A stretch of 64,000 nt of DNA from Sediminicola sp040566555 (GCF_040566555.1 NZ_JBEWYP010000004.1:124001-188000); one strand, 5' to 3'; positions 18,075 through 27,050 are shown, counted from the stretch's first letter. Notes: generated by a model not told the origin, from the sequence alone. Program-made: numbers and translations.

Positions 18075-18602
18075 TTAGCCTAAATAAAGATCTACCAAGC
18101 CTTCTGGGGTGGTCACGTGAATGGTCTTTGTGTCTCGGTCTACCTTAGTGATGATCTCGTCATTAATAGGAATGAGCAGTTCTTTGTTGTCCTTTTTCGC
18201 AATGAACAGGGCTTGGGAAGTAGAATCGTTCACACCTTGTATGATTCCTATGTCCCCATGAACGTGATCTTCTAAACGGAATCCAATGATGTCGTGGTAA
18301 TAAAATTTATTTCCGGTAAGTTTGGGAAGGAACTTTAAGGGAAGGTAAAGTTCAGATCCCATTATATTATCTGCTGCGGACTCATCCTGAACCTCTTCAA
18401 ACCGGATACGGAGAAGACTGGATTTGTGGAGTACACATTTATCAATAAAAAATGGAACCAGATTGTTTCCTAAAGAAACGAATACTGATTCCATGTTTTC
18501 GTAAATTTCGGGTTCATCAGCATCAATTTTCACCAATACTTCGCCCTTGTAGCTGTATTTTGAAACGATTTTACCTAGGTAGAAACACTCTTCCTTTGTC
18601 AT
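18075..18602 (-). CDS. rimM: Ribosome maturation factor RimM
   Basis: 175-residue RimM, needed for maturation of the 30S head; it binds S19. The N-terminal RimM domain (CFYLGKIVSKYSYKGEVLV) is followed by the PRC-barrel domain (FYYHDIIGFRLEDHVHGDIG) with the usual ending LIPINDEIITKVD. It begins 15 bp after rpsP on the same strand, the classic rpsP-rimM operon. In many bacteria trmD and rplS follow; here they do not. Confidence 0.95.
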   Translation of the reverse strand: MTKEECFYLGKIVSKYSYKGEVLVKIDADEPEIYENMESVFVSLGNNLVPFFIDKCVLHKSSLLRIRFEEVQDESAADNIMGSELYLPLKFLPKLTGNKFYYHDIIGFRLEDHVHGDIGIIQGVNDSTSQALFIAKKDNKELLIPINDEIITKVDRDTKTIHVTTPEGLVDLYLG

Positions 18603-18617
18603 CGTTCTATCTTTAGC

Positions 18618-19172
18618 TTATTTTTCTTCTGTAGCAGCTTCGTCAGAAGCAGGAGCAGCAGTTTCTTCTGCAGCTGGTTCAGTAGCTTCTTCTTCAGCAA
18701 CCTCTTCAACTTCTGGAGCAAGAGCAGCAGCAGCTTCAGCAGCACGCTTATCACTTACAGCTTTTTCAGCTTCTAAAGCCTTAGCTTTAGCTTCTTCTTT
18801 AGCTTTATCCAAGCCACCAACTTTATTAGTAACGATTTCTTCTTTTTGAGCCAACCAAGCGTTGAATTTTTCTTCAGCTTGTTCTTCGGTCAATGCACCT
18901 TTACGAACACCACCAGCCAAATGATTTTTTAGAAGAGCTCCTTTGTAAGAAAGGATTCTACCAGCTGTTTCAGTTGGTTGTGCACCATTCTGTAACCAGG
19001 TTACAGCGCTGTCTACATTAAGTTCAATTGTTGCAGGGTTGGTGTTTGGGTTATAGATTCCCAATTTTTCCAAATACTTACCATCTCTTTTCGCGCGAGA
19101 ATCCGCAGCTACTACCCAATAGAATGGTTTTCCTTTTTTACCGTGTCTTTGTAATCTAATTTTTACTGGCAT
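18618..19172 (-). CDS. rpsP: 30S ribosomal protein S16 with long C-terminal extension
   Basis: The first 80 residues are canonical S16 (PVKIRLQRHGKKGKPFYWVV, SRAKRDGKYLEKLGIYNP). The protein is 184 aa, about twice E. coli S16 (82 aa). The extra part begins with an A/K/E helix-rich segment and ends in about 45 residues rich in Ala, Glu and Pro. Such acidic tails on S16 are usual in Bacteroidota and not a sign of damage. First gene of the operon with rimM. Confidence 0.97.
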   Translation of the reverse strand: MPVKIRLQRHGKKGKPFYWVVAADSRAKRDGKYLEKLGIYNPNTNPATIELNVDSAVTWLQNGAQPTETAGRILSYKGALLKNHLAGGVRKGALTEEQAEEKFNAWLAQKEEIVTNKVGGLDKAKEEAKAKALEAEKAVSDKRAAEAAAALAPEVEEVAEEEATEPAAEETAAPASDEAATEEK

Positions 19173-19246
19173 ATCACATTAATTTGTAGGGTGCCCGACC
19201 CTTGATTATTAATTCTTTTGTTCGCTAGGTCTGTCCTAAGCGGGTG

Positions 19247-19279
19247 CAAATATAATATTTCTTTTTATGTGGTTATCAA
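19247..19279 (-). promoter_or_regulatory. Probable promoter of rpsP-rimM
   Basis: On the minus strand a TATATTTG box (19254-19247) fits the Bacteroidota -7 consensus TAnnTTTG, and a TTG at 19279-19277 lies 22 nt upstream, close to the usual -33 spacing. It is about 75 bp before the rpsP start codon. Confidence 0.6.
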
Positions 19280-19442
19280 GAAATTGAACTAAAATTCAAT
19301 TTTGGGGACAAATCTCTTAACATGCTTTAAGAAATCTTGTTAAAGTTGGGCTAAACCTATGACTATACTTGGATAAGTGTCCATATCTTTTAACTTGATA
19401 GAAGTGATAACGAAAGTCGTTGACACATTTTAATAACCTTAA

Positions 19443-19910
19443 ATGAAGAGAGATAATATGAAGTATTCAGAAAAAATTTCAAACCGATTAAATGATTTAT
19501 TGGAAAAGACATACGATGCCGAGAAGGGATTTAAGTTGGCCCAAGATAAAATAGATGATTCAACCACCAAAAAATTCCTCAATGACCGGGCAGAGCAGCG
19601 CGCAGCATTCGGGCACGAGTTAAAGAGGGAAATAACGCAATATGGCGAAATACAAGACACTGATGGAAGTGTTAAGGGAGACATGCATAGGGCATGGATG
19701 AACTTAAAGTCCGCAGTGGCCTCAAATGAAAATGAAAAAATCTTGGAAGAAGTGGAGCGTGGAGAAAAAGCCAGTCTCGAGGAGTATAATGAAATTATTA
19801 AAGATGAAGACATGGTTTTGCCGCCATCCACAAAAAGTACGCTGATGCGTCAAAGGGATGCAATTGAATCCTCCTTGACCGTGGCCAATATTCATGAGCA
19901 TATGGCATAG
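19443..19910 (+). CDS. PA2169/DUF2383 family four-helix-bundle protein
   Basis: 155 residues, entirely helical, ferritin-like in pattern: SEKISNRLNDLLEKTYDAEK, then DRAEQRAAFGHELKREI, RAWMNLKSAVASNENEKIL and VERGEKASLEEYNEII. This is the DUF2383/PA2169 family, small bundle proteins of unknown function often linked to stress or stationary phase. ATG 19458 (MKYSEKIS) is an alternative start, preceded by AAGAGAG and closer to family N-termini. A terminator follows, so this is a single-gene unit. Confidence 0.85.
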   Translation: MKRDNMKYSEKISNRLNDLLEKTYDAEKGFKLAQDKIDDSTTKKFLNDRAEQRAAFGHELKREITQYGEIQDTDGSVKGDMHRAWMNLKSAVASNENEKILEEVERGEKASLEEYNEIIKDEDMVLPPSTKSTLMRQRDAIESSLTVANIHEHMA

Positions 19911-19939
19911 GAATAAAGAATAATATTTGAATAATAATA

Positions 19940-19965
19940 AAAACCAGATGGGGACATCTGGTTTT
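19940..19965 (+). terminator. Rho-independent terminator after the DUF2383 gene
   Basis: AAAACCAGATG pairs with CATCTGGTTTT around a 3-nt loop and is followed by further T. It lies 30 bp after the stop codon. Confidence 0.85.
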
Positions 19966-20065
19966 TGCATTTTATGACGTTGATAACTCCTGATAAATCC
20001 CCTTTTTACCTAAGCTGTATTTCCGTAAATTTACGACTTCAATTCCCATTAGATAAACCCGCACT

Positions 20066-23000
20066 ATGTACCTTATTTTTGATACGGAAACCACCGGATT
20101 GCCCAAGCGATGGAACGCACCAATAACCGATACGGATAACTGGCCGCGTTGTATACAGATAGCGTGGCAATTGCATGATGAGATGGGGAACCTGGTGGAG
20201 CATCAGGATTATTTGGTTAGACCAGATGGTTTTAATATTCCTTATGATGCCGAACAGATACATGGGATATCCACGGAATTGGCGCAGGAAAAAGGTATCT
20301 CTCTGGCGGAAGTATTGGAGAAATTCAATATCGCGATGTCCAAAACAAAGTTTATTGTTGGGCAAAATGTAGGTTTTGACCTTAACATCATGGGGGCGGA
20401 ATTTCATAGATTACAAGTGGAAAACCCATTACAGGAACTCCCGGTCCTTGATACCTGTACAGAACATACGGCCAAATTATGTCAAATACCCGGAGGTAGG
20501 GGAGGAAAATTTAAGTTGCCTACCCTTACGGAACTTCATCAATATCTTTTTGGCGAGCCTTTTGGAGAAGCCCATAATGCAACTGCTGATGTGGAAGCTA
20601 CCACACGTTGTTTCTTGGAATTGCTGCGCAGGCAGGAATATACCTTGGAGCAATTGGATGTGCCTGCCAATTATTTTAAAGATTTCTCGGAGGCGAACCC
20701 TAAGGAGATACAACTTTTAGGCCTGAAGCATATCAACCTCAAAAAAGCTTCAAAGAAAATTGCGGACCAATTGGGCCTCAATGAAACGGTTGAAATATCC
20801 AAGGAGGAAATAAAGGAAAATATTGCAGTTCTTTCGGACACTGAATTTGTGCACCTGCACAACCATTCCCAGTTCTCGGTCCTTCAATCTACCATCTCTA
20901 TTGCCGATCTTGTGCGATCTGCGGCAGATAACAATATGCCTGCTGTAGCCCTTACGGATCATGCCAATATGATGGGGGCCTTTCATTTTGTAAAAGAGGT
21001 AAAGGCCCAAAATGCAAAAGCCAAGGCCAAGAATGCTGAAGCCTTGGAAAAAGGGGAGTCGGCGCTGGAAAGGGAAATGAAACCCATTTTAGGGTGTGAA
21101 TTTTTTGTTTGTGAGGATCATAAAAATAAAAATGTAAAAGACTACGGATACCAGATCGTGCTCTTGGCGAAAAACAAGAACGGGTACCACAATCTTTCAA
21201 AAATGTCCTCCATCGCCTATACCGAGGGGTTCTACTACGTTCCCCGTATCGATAAAAAGGTCATAGAGCAGTACAAAGAGGATATCATTGTGCTAACTGG
21301 TAACCTATATGGAGAAGTTCCCTCCAAGGTGTTGAACGTCGGAGAGAATCAAGCAGAGGAGGCCTTGGTATGGTGGAAGGAGCAATTTGGCGATGATCTT
21401 TATATGGAAATTATGCGCCATGGCCAAGAAGATGAGGATAGGGTGAACCAAGTATTGGTAGAGCTGGCCAGAAAACATCAGGTCAAAATGGTTGCTACCA
21501 ACAATACCTATTATTGCGCCAAAGAAGATGCAGATGCCCATGATGTTTTGTTGTGCGTAAAGGACGGTGAAAAACAGGCGACACCCATAGGTCGCGGTAG
21601 GGGCTATAGATACGGCCTCCCTAATCAGGAGTACTATTTTAAGTCGTCCAACGAAATGAAGGAAATCTTCAAGGATCTGCCGGAGACCATTTTGAACATA
21701 CAGGAAGTAGTCAATAAAATAGAGTCCTATGAATTGGCCAGGGATGTTCTTTTGCCCAAGTTCAGTATTCCAGATGAATTTAAAATGGCCGAGGACGAGG
21801 CTGATGGGGGCAATAGGGGTGAAAATGCCTATTTGCGTCATATCACTTATGAAGGTGCCAAAAAAAGATACCCGGAAATAACGGATGTCATTCGGGAAAG
21901 GATAGATTTTGAGTTGCAGACCATAGAGAATTCTGGGTATCCAGGATATTTCCTGATTACGGAAGATTTTATCCGTGAGGCAAGGAATATGGATGTTTCT
22001 GTAGGGCCCGGTCGTGGATCTGCAGCAGGATCTGTGGTTGCCTACTGCCTTACCATTACCAATATTGACCCATTAAAGTACGATCTGCTTTTTGAGCGTT
22101 TCCTAAATCCAGACAGGGTGTCCATGCCCGATATTGATATCGATTTTGATGATGAGGGTCGTGGGCGAGTGATGGACTATGTAATCAATAAATATGGTGC
22201 CAACCAAGTGGCCCAGATCATCACCTATGGTACCATGGCGGCAAAGTCCTCTATTCGTGATACCGCAAGGGTGTTGGATCTACCATTAATGGATGCCGAT
22301 AGGATTTCCAAGCTAATACCTACGATGTCTAAGTTGAGCAAGATATTTGGGGTGAGCGAGGCCGATCTGAAAAAGAAATTTAGGGCAGAAGAACTGGAGA
22401 AGGTTCATGAGCTTTTGAACATTGCCGAGGGGGATGATCTGGAGGCACAGACCCTGAAAATGGCCCGAATCCTTGAAGGATCTGTACGAAATACCGGAAT
22501 CCATGCCTGTGGGGTGATCATTACTCCTGATGATATTACAAAGTTCGTGCCTGTGGCCACTGCCAAAGACTCGGATCTTTATGTGACGCAATTTGACAAC
22601 TCTGTGGTAGAAAGTGCAGGATTGTTGAAGATGGATTTCTTGGGACTGAAGACTTTGACCCTGATCAAGGATACCGTAAAAATCGTAAAGGCCAAGCATG
22701 GGATAACGTTGGTCCCTGATGATTTTCCTTTGGATGATGAAAAGACCTATGAGCTTTTCCAAAGAGGGGATACGGTAGGGGTTTTCCAATATGAATCTGT
22801 GGGAATGCAGAAACATATGAAAGACCTGAAGCCAACGGTTTTTGATGACCTTATTGCCATGAACGCCCTGTACAGACCTGGGCCAATGGAATATATCCCC
22901 AGTTTTATTGCCCGTAAACACGGAAGGGAAGAGATCACCTATGATCTGGCGGATATGGAGGAATACCTGAAGGAAACTTACGGTATTACTGTTTACCAAG

Positions 23001-24451
23001 AGCAGGTGATGTTATTGTCTCAAAAATTGGCGGGATTCTCCAAAGGTGATGCGGATGTACTGCGAAAGGCAATGGGTAAAAAGATCTTTGCCCTACTTGA
23101 AAAGTTGAAACCACAGTTTTTGGACGGTGGTGAAAAGAAAGGCCATCCTAGGGATGTTCTTGAAAAAATTTGGAAAGACTGGGAGGCATTTGCTTCTTAT
23201 GCCTTTAATAAGAGTCACTCTACTTGTTATGCCTATATAGCCTATCAAACGGCCTATTTAAAGGCGCATTACCCTGCAGAATATATGGCGGCGGTACTGT
23301 CCAACAACATGAACGACATTAAGCAGGTGACCTTCTTTATGGAGGAGTGTAAACGAATGGGCTTGGAAGTATTGGGCCCAGATGTGAACGAGTCCTACTA
23401 CAAGTTTGCAGTGAACGACCAAAATGCAGTGCGTTTTGGGATGGGAGCCATCAAAGGGGTGGGTCGTGGTGCTGTGGAAACCATTGTAGAGAATAGAAAA
23501 GAGGAAGGCAGGTTTAAATCGGTCTTTGACCTGACCAAACGTATAGATCTAAGGGCAGCCAATAAGAAAGCTTTTGAGAATCTTACACTCGCAGGGGGAT
23601 TCGATTCTTTCGGGGACACCCATCGTGCCCAATATTTTCATGATGATGGGGACGGAATTACGTTTTTGGAGAAGGTCATAAAATATGGCGCCAAATTTCA
23701 AGAAAGCGAAAACTCTTCCCAAGTCAGTCTTTTCGGTGAAGCCAGTGAGGTACAGATACCTGAACCCGTAGTGCCGCCTTGTGAGGAATGGGGCACCATG
23801 GAAAAGCTGAGACGGGAAAAAGAGGTGGTCGGGATCTATATCTCCGGACACCCTTTGGACGATTTTAGGACCGAAATGAATTCGTTTTGCAATGCCACCA
23901 TCTCCAATATACATCAGATGGAAGCCTTTGTGGGTAGGGAACTAGCCCTAGCAGGGGTAATATCAGATGTGCAGCACAGGATCTCTAAAAATGGAAAAGG
24001 CTGGGCCTCCTTTATTTTGGAGGATTATACAGATTCCTATGAGTTTCGAATATTTGGGGAGGAATACCTTAAATACAGGCACTTTTTAATGATCAATTCC
24101 TTTGCTTTTTTTAAGTTGTATGTTAAGGAAGGTTGGACCAATAGGGATACCGGAAAGAAAGGTGATCCACGGTTGCAGTATAACACGGTAATGATGCTTC
24201 AGGATGTTATGGAGACCTACGCCCGTAAACTGACCATCAAACTGGATATAGGACAACTGAAAGAACAGCAGATCTATGACTTGAAGGATACACTGGTATC
24301 CCATCAGGGGAGTCATCCTTTGAGCTTTGTAGTCTATGAAATGGAAGAGGAGATCAAGGTAAGTTTAAACTGTAGAAAGCAAAAAGTACAGATATCAACC
24401 GAACTATTGCTGGAGTTGGAAAGTAAGGAAGTGCATTACAGGTTGAATTAA
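20066..24451 (+). CDS. dnaE: DNA polymerase III alpha subunit with fused N-terminal 3'-5' exonuclease
   Basis: Main replicative polymerase, 1461 aa. Residues 1 to about 200 form a DnaQ-like exonuclease: Exo I FDTETTG, Exo II around NVGFDLNIMGAEF, and Exo III in AHNATADVEAT. A linker leads to the PHP domain at about 265 (VHLHNHSQFSVLQS, ALTDHANM). The polymerase core has GPGRGSAAGSVVAYC, Asp689 and Asp691 in MPDIDIDFDD, and the third catalytic Asp857 in MDFLGLKTL. Fingers, a helix-hairpin-helix (FGMGAIKGVGRGAVETI) and an OB-fold (LALAGVISDVQHR) follow. The fusion supplies proofreading in the same chain and is typical of Bacteroidota. It is a better match to housekeeping DnaE than the copy at the left edge. 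Confidence 0.96.
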   Translation: MYLIFDTETTGLPKRWNAPITDTDNWPRCIQIAWQLHDEMGNLVEHQDYLVRPDGFNIPYDAEQIHGISTELAQEKGISLAEVLEKFNIAMSKTKFIVGQNVGFDLNIMGAEFHRLQVENPLQELPVLDTCTEHTAKLCQIPGGRGGKFKLPTLTELHQYLFGEPFGEAHNATADVEATTRCFLELLRRQEYTLEQLDVPANYFKDFSEANPKEIQLLGLKHINLKKASKKIADQLGLNETVEISKEEIKENIAVLSDTEFVHLHNHSQFSVLQSTISIADLVRSAADNNMPAVALTDHANMMGAFHFVKEVKAQNAKAKAKNAEALEKGESALEREMKPILGCEFFVCEDHKNKNVKDYGYQIVLLAKNKNGYHNLSKMSSIAYTEGFYYVPRIDKKVIEQYKEDIIVLTGNLYGEVPSKVLNVGENQAEEALVWWKEQFGDDLYMEIMRHGQEDEDRVNQVLVELARKHQVKMVATNNTYYCAKEDADAHDVLLCVKDGEKQATPIGRGRGYRYGLPNQEYYFKSSNEMKEIFKDLPETILNIQEVVNKIESYELARDVLLPKFSIPDEFKMAEDEADGGNRGENAYLRHITYEGAKKRYPEITDVIRERIDFELQTIENSGYPGYFLITEDFIREARNMDVSVGPGRGSAAGSVVAYCLTITNIDPLKYDLLFERFLNPDRVSMPDIDIDFDDEGRGRVMDYVINKYGANQVAQIITYGTMAAKSSIRDTARVLDLPLMDADRISKLIPTMSKLSKIFGVSEADLKKKFRAEELEKVHELLNIAEGDDLEAQTLKMARILEGSVRNTGIHACGVIITPDDITKFVPVATAKDSDLYVTQFDNSVVESAGLLKMDFLGLKTLTLIKDTVKIVKAKHGITLVPDDFPLDDEKTYELFQRGDTVGVFQYESVGMQKHMKDLKPTVFDDLIAMNALYRPGPMEYIPSFIARKHGREEITYDLADMEEYLKETYGITVYQEQVMLLSQKLAGFSKGDADVLRKAMGKKIFALLEKLKPQFLDGGEKKGHPRDVLEKIWKDWEAFASYAFNKSHSTCYAYIAYQTAYLKAHYPAEYMAAVLSNNMNDIKQVTFFMEECKRMGLEVLGPDVNESYYKFAVNDQNAVRFGMGAIKGVGRGAVETIVENRKEEGRFKSVFDLTKRIDLRAANKKAFENLTLAGGFDSFGDTHRAQYFHDDGDGITFLEKVIKYGAKFQESENSSQVSLFGEASEVQIPEPVVPPCEEWGTMEKLRREKEVVGIYISGHPLDDFRTEMNSFCNATISNIHQMEAFVGRELALAGVISDVQHRISKNGKGWASFILEDYTDSYEFRIFGEEYLKYRHFLMINSFAFFKLYVKEGWTNRDTGKKGDPRLQYNTVMMLQDVMETYARKLTIKLDIGQLKEQQIYDLKDTLVSHQGSHPLSFVVYEMEEEIKVSLNCRKQKVQISTELLLELESKEVHYRLN

Positions 24452-24544
24452 TGGCATTTGGGATATTTTATCATATAAACTTTACTTATCTTACAATAGG
24501 TAAAACGAATATAACGTTAGTAAGGAAAACGTTGATTAATTGAC

Positions 24545-24552
24545 TAAATTTG
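24545..24552 (+). promoter_or_regulatory. Probable -7 box of the trxA promoter
   Basis: TAAATTTG fits the Bacteroidota TAnnTTTG element and lies 23 bp before the trxA start codon. I could not find a well-spaced TTTG -33 partner, so it is tentative. Confidence 0.4.
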
Positions 24553-24575
24553 CATAATTAAAAAATAAAACAAAC

Positions 24576-24893
24576 ATGGCATTAGAAATAACAGATGCTA
24601 CTTTTGATGAGGTAGTTTTAAAAAGTGATAAACCAGTTGTTGTAGATTTCTGGGCAGCATGGTGCGGACCTTGTAGAATGGTCGGGCCAATTATCGATGA
24701 AGTAAGTGCTGAATACGAAGGTAAGGCTGTAGTTGGTAAGGTAGATGTTGACGCAAATCAAGAATTTGCAGCAAAATACGGGGTGCGTAACATCCCAACG
24801 GTTTTGGTTTTCAAGAACGGTGAAATTGTTAACAGACAAGTTGGAGTTTCTCCTAAGAAGGTTTATACCGATGCTATTGAAGCAGCATTATAA
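24576..24893 (+). CDS. trxA: Thioredoxin
   Basis: 105-residue classical thioredoxin with the active site WCGPC (Cys30 and Cys33) in DFWAAWCGPCRM, the buried Asp in VVVDFWA, and the cis-Pro motif RNIPTVLVF. It reduces disulfides in cytosolic proteins using thioredoxin reductase. No signal peptide, so cytosolic. It is a single-gene unit closed by a terminator. Confidence 0.97.
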   Translation: MALEITDATFDEVVLKSDKPVVVDFWAAWCGPCRMVGPIIDEVSAEYEGKAVVGKVDVDANQEFAAKYGVRNIPTVLVFKNGEIVNRQVGVSPKKVYTDAIEAAL

Positions 24894-24910
24894 ACTAACA
24901 GTATAAGATT

Positions 24911-24942
24911 AAAAAAGGCTTGACTCACGTCAGGCCTTTTTT
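24911..24942 (+). terminator. Rho-independent terminator of trxA
   Basis: A fully paired 14-bp stem, AAAAAAGGCTTGAC with GTCAGGCCTTTTTT (one G-T pair), around the loop TCAC and followed by T. It starts 17 bp after the trxA stop. Confidence 0.92.
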
Positions 24943-25017
24943 TATTTAATAGGATTTCGTGTCAACTTAATTTTTTGGCCCAAGGGATGTTTGTTATCTT
25001 AGGGTATCCATAACGCT

Positions 25018-25947
25018 ATGAATCTACAATCTGAATTAAACAGTGCTTCGTTGTTCCAGAATCTGGAACTTTTGGCCAACCAAGTGGTGGAAGGCTTTAT
25101 CAGTGGTATCCATAAAAGTCCCTTTCATGGTTTTTCGGCCGAATTTGCGGAACATAAAATCTATAACAACGGGGAAAGCACCAGGCATATAGATTGGAAA
25201 CTATTTGCCAAAACAGACAAGCTGTATACCAAACGATACGAAGAGGAGACGAATCTGAGATGTCATATGATCTTGGACAACTCGGCCTCCATGTACTATC
25301 CAGATGTTGACCATTTGAGCGTAGACAATTTAAACAAGATAGGTTTTGGAGTCCTGGCCATTGCGGCCCTGATGAATATCCTGAAGCGACAGAGAGATGC
25401 TGTAGGCCTCAGCGTGTATTCCGACGCCTACCAATACTATGCTCCCGAAAAAGGAAGCGAGCGACATCATCAGATGCTATTGGCCAAGCTGAATGAGATC
25501 AGTTTGGAATCCAAACCGGCCAAGGTAACGGACACCTATACCTATTTACATCAGATTGCCGAAAAAATAAAACGCAGAAGCCTTATATTTTTATTTACAG
25601 ATATGTTTCAGAATACCACGGACAATGATCAACTGTTTGATGCCCTGAGACATTTAAAGTACAATAAGCACGAGGTGGTATTGTTTCATTTGATGGATAA
25701 GGACAAGGAGTTCCACTTCAATTTTGAGAATACTCCCAAGCGTTTTGTGGATGTGGAGACTGGGGAGCATATAGATCTTTATGCGGAAGGGATCAAAGAA
25801 TCGTACGAAAAAGAGGTGGAAGCCTATTTTGAAATGTTAAAATTGCGCTGTGCCCAATATAAAATTAAATATGTTGAGGTGGACATACATGCTGATTTCT
25901 CGAGAGTTATGAATACCTATTTGGTGGAACGCCAAAAATTTCTTTAA
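25018..25947 (+). CDS. DUF58 domain protein (vWA-like fold)
   Basis: 309 residues. The DUF58 core is clear: HKSPFHGFSAEFAEHKIYNN, then STRHIDWKLFAKTDKLYTKR, followed by a von Willebrand A-like domain with a MIDAS-type LDNSASM motif. DUF58 proteins usually sit with MoxR AAA ATPases and BatA/BatB membrane proteins in stress or envelope operons; here no such partner is adjacent, so the gene is an orphan copy. Cytosolic, no signal peptide. Confidence 0.88.
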   Translation: MNLQSELNSASLFQNLELLANQVVEGFISGIHKSPFHGFSAEFAEHKIYNNGESTRHIDWKLFAKTDKLYTKRYEEETNLRCHMILDNSASMYYPDVDHLSVDNLNKIGFGVLAIAALMNILKRQRDAVGLSVYSDAYQYYAPEKGSERHHQMLLAKLNEISLESKPAKVTDTYTYLHQIAEKIKRRSLIFLFTDMFQNTTDNDQLFDALRHLKYNKHEVVLFHLMDKDKEFHFNFENTPKRFVDVETGEHIDLYAEGIKESYEKEVEAYFEMLKLRCAQYKIKYVEVDIHADFSRVMNTYLVERQKFL

Positions 25948-25973
25948 AGTTGCGTATTTTTTAGGCGAAATTA

Positions 25974-26004
25974 TTTGTGCAATTAAATAAGGGGTGTATA
26001 TTTG
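25974..26004 (+). promoter_or_regulatory. Promoter of tRNA-Asp
   Basis: TTTG at 25974-25977, a 19-nt spacer, and TATATTTG at 25997-26004. This is an exact match to the Bacteroidota housekeeping sigma consensus (TTTG, N19-21, TAnnTTTG), placed 17 bp before the mature tRNA. Confidence 0.82.
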
Positions 26005-26021
26005 CACTCGCTAAACGCCAC

Positions 26022-26095
26022 GGTTCGGTAGTTCAGTTGGTTAGAATACCTGCCTGTCACGCAGGGGGTCGCGGGTTCGAGTCCCGTCCGGACCG
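26022..26095 (+). tRNA. tRNA-Asp (anticodon GTC)
   Basis: 74-nt cloverleaf. Acceptor arms GGTTCGG and CCGGACC pair fully with one G-T, D arm GTTC..., anticodon stem CCTGC/GCAGG with loop CTGTCAC (anticodon GTC), T arm GCGGG/CCCGT with loop TTCGAGT, and discriminator G as expected for Asp. CCA is not encoded. It is directly followed by its own terminator. Confidence 0.95.
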
Positions 26096-26098
26096 CTT

Positions 26099-26129
26099 AA
26101 AGCCTTCAACGCAAGTTGGGGGCTTTTTT
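26099..26129 (+). terminator. Terminator of tRNA-Asp
   Basis: AAAGCCTTCAAC pairs along all 12 positions (two G-T) with GTTGGGGGCTTT around the loop GCAA, then T. The same hairpin is copied at 26209 and, without the T tail, at 31479. Confidence 0.88.
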
Positions 26130-26167
26130 CGTTGTTGTAATTTTCAATTTGCATCCTTAAATACTAG

Positions 26168-26243
26168 TGGCGGGTTCCCCCGAGACTTCGGGGCCGTCCG
26201 GACCGCTTAAAGCCTTCAACGCAAGTTGGGGGCTTTTTTCGTT
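26168..26243 (+). repeat. Partial duplicate of tRNA-Asp 3' end plus terminator (copy 2)
   Basis: From 26194 to 26243 it repeats the 50 bp at 26084-26133 (tRNA 3' end and terminator) without mismatch. Upstream, GCGGGTTC of the T arm is also kept (26170-26177), but the T loop is replaced by a perfect 16-nt hairpin CCCCGA-GACT-TCGGGG. There is no 5' half, so it cannot make a tRNA. It is the left member of a direct repeat with 31452-31504. Confidence 0.85.
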
Positions 26244-26341
26244 TTTACAATTTGGGGATTTATTTGTGAATTACTACCTGGTGTATTGCTTTAAATCTCG
26301 TTTACCATATGTTGTTTCATGGCATTGTTTTTATGCTCATT

Positions 26342-26749
26342 TTAAGAAACACCTTCACGAAGGCTTTTGAAGTACCGATTTAAAGAAGCTAAAGGATCTT
26401 TCTTTTTTAATTTTTTGGACAAGAAGTGTTCTGTATCTAAAAAGTTTAAATTTATAAGATCGGTGGTGTCCTGAATTTGTCCATCTGAGGATGACTGAGC
26501 TTTGTGGGATTCTAAACCTACGTCTTGTTCTACACTATTATCTATACGTTTCCTGAATTTATAAAAAAAGCTATTCGTAATTTCAATACTGTAAATGGTG
26601 GATAGGGCATACAATACAGGTTTGGAATTATCAAAAAGTCCTTCATCCTCAAAGTCGGTAGTACAGCTTAGTCCGGTTATTGAAAGAAAAACAACAAGTA
26701 GGGTTTTCTTGTTCAAAAATCCTTTTAACGTTTCTATTTTATTTTTCAT
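26342..26749 (-). CDS. Putative lipoprotein of unknown function, 135 aa
   Basis: A charged N-terminal stretch is followed by a hydrophobic signal (TLLVVFLSITGLSC) whose lipobox LSC puts the lipidated Cys at about residue 29. The mature part is polar, with a basic segment (FYKFRKRI) and a C-terminal LSKKLKKKDPLASLNRYFKS. No family recognised. Its start overlaps the end of the upstream lipoprotein gene by 11 bp, so the two are co-transcribed and probably act together. The pair is divergent from the HPt-LytTR-kinase operon. Confidence 0.65.
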   Translation of the reverse strand: MKNKIETLKGFLNKKTLLVVFLSITGLSCTTDFEDEGLFDNSKPVLYALSTIYSIEITNSFFYKFRKRIDNSVEQDVGLESHKAQSSSDGQIQDTTDLINLNFLDTEHFLSKKLKKKDPLASLNRYFKSLREGVS

Positions 26750-26954
26750 GGTTATTTATTTTTGATGGGTTCTCATAAGCTATTGTGGAATCTATATCCG
26801 GATTATAATCTTCGATCTTAGCATTAGGGTTTGTTTTTAATGTGGTCATTGCATGATCCGCATAGTCCATAAAATTGGCAACTTCATTCATGGTCTCTTG
26901 ACAGCTTGAAAAGACCAAAGAGATTAGTACGGAAAGGAATATGTATTTTTTCAT
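26739..26954 (-). CDS. Putative small lipoprotein, 71 aa
   Basis: MKKYIFLSVLISLVFSSC is a textbook lipoprotein signal with the lipidated Cys at residue 18, leaving a mature chain of about 53 residues (NEVANFMDYADHAMTTLKTN). No family recognised. First gene of a two-gene unit with the 135-aa lipoprotein, overlapping by 11 bp. Its start lies 219 bp from the divergent HPt gene; the region between holds an operator-like repeat cluster. Confidence 0.65.
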   Translation of the reverse strand: MKKYIFLSVLISLVFSSCQETMNEVANFMDYADHAMTTLKTNPNAKIEDYNPDIDSTIAYENPSKINNHEK

Positions 26955-27050
26955 AATGCATGTTTAAGGGTTCTTACTCGTTTAACAATGACCCAATATT
27001 AGAGGAAAGCCATGGGGTATAACAGCTTTACTTACCTAACGACAGCGGTA

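Noticed and set aside
18618..18760. Low-complexity tail of S16 considered as a frameshift or repeat artefact
   Set aside because: Alanine/glutamate tails of this type are normal in Bacteroidota S16 and the frame is clean.
22313..22999. 228-codon minus-strand frame inside dnaE
   Set aside because: Antisense to the catalytic core; explained by codon bias of the true gene.
26022..26243. Second tRNA gene after tRNA-Asp
   Set aside because: Copy 2 has only the 3' strand of the acceptor and part of the T arm; no anticodon or D arm is present.
26167..26370. Plus-strand frame across the tRNA-Asp duplicate
   Set aside because: It reads through tRNA and terminator sequence and cannot be a genuine protein gene.
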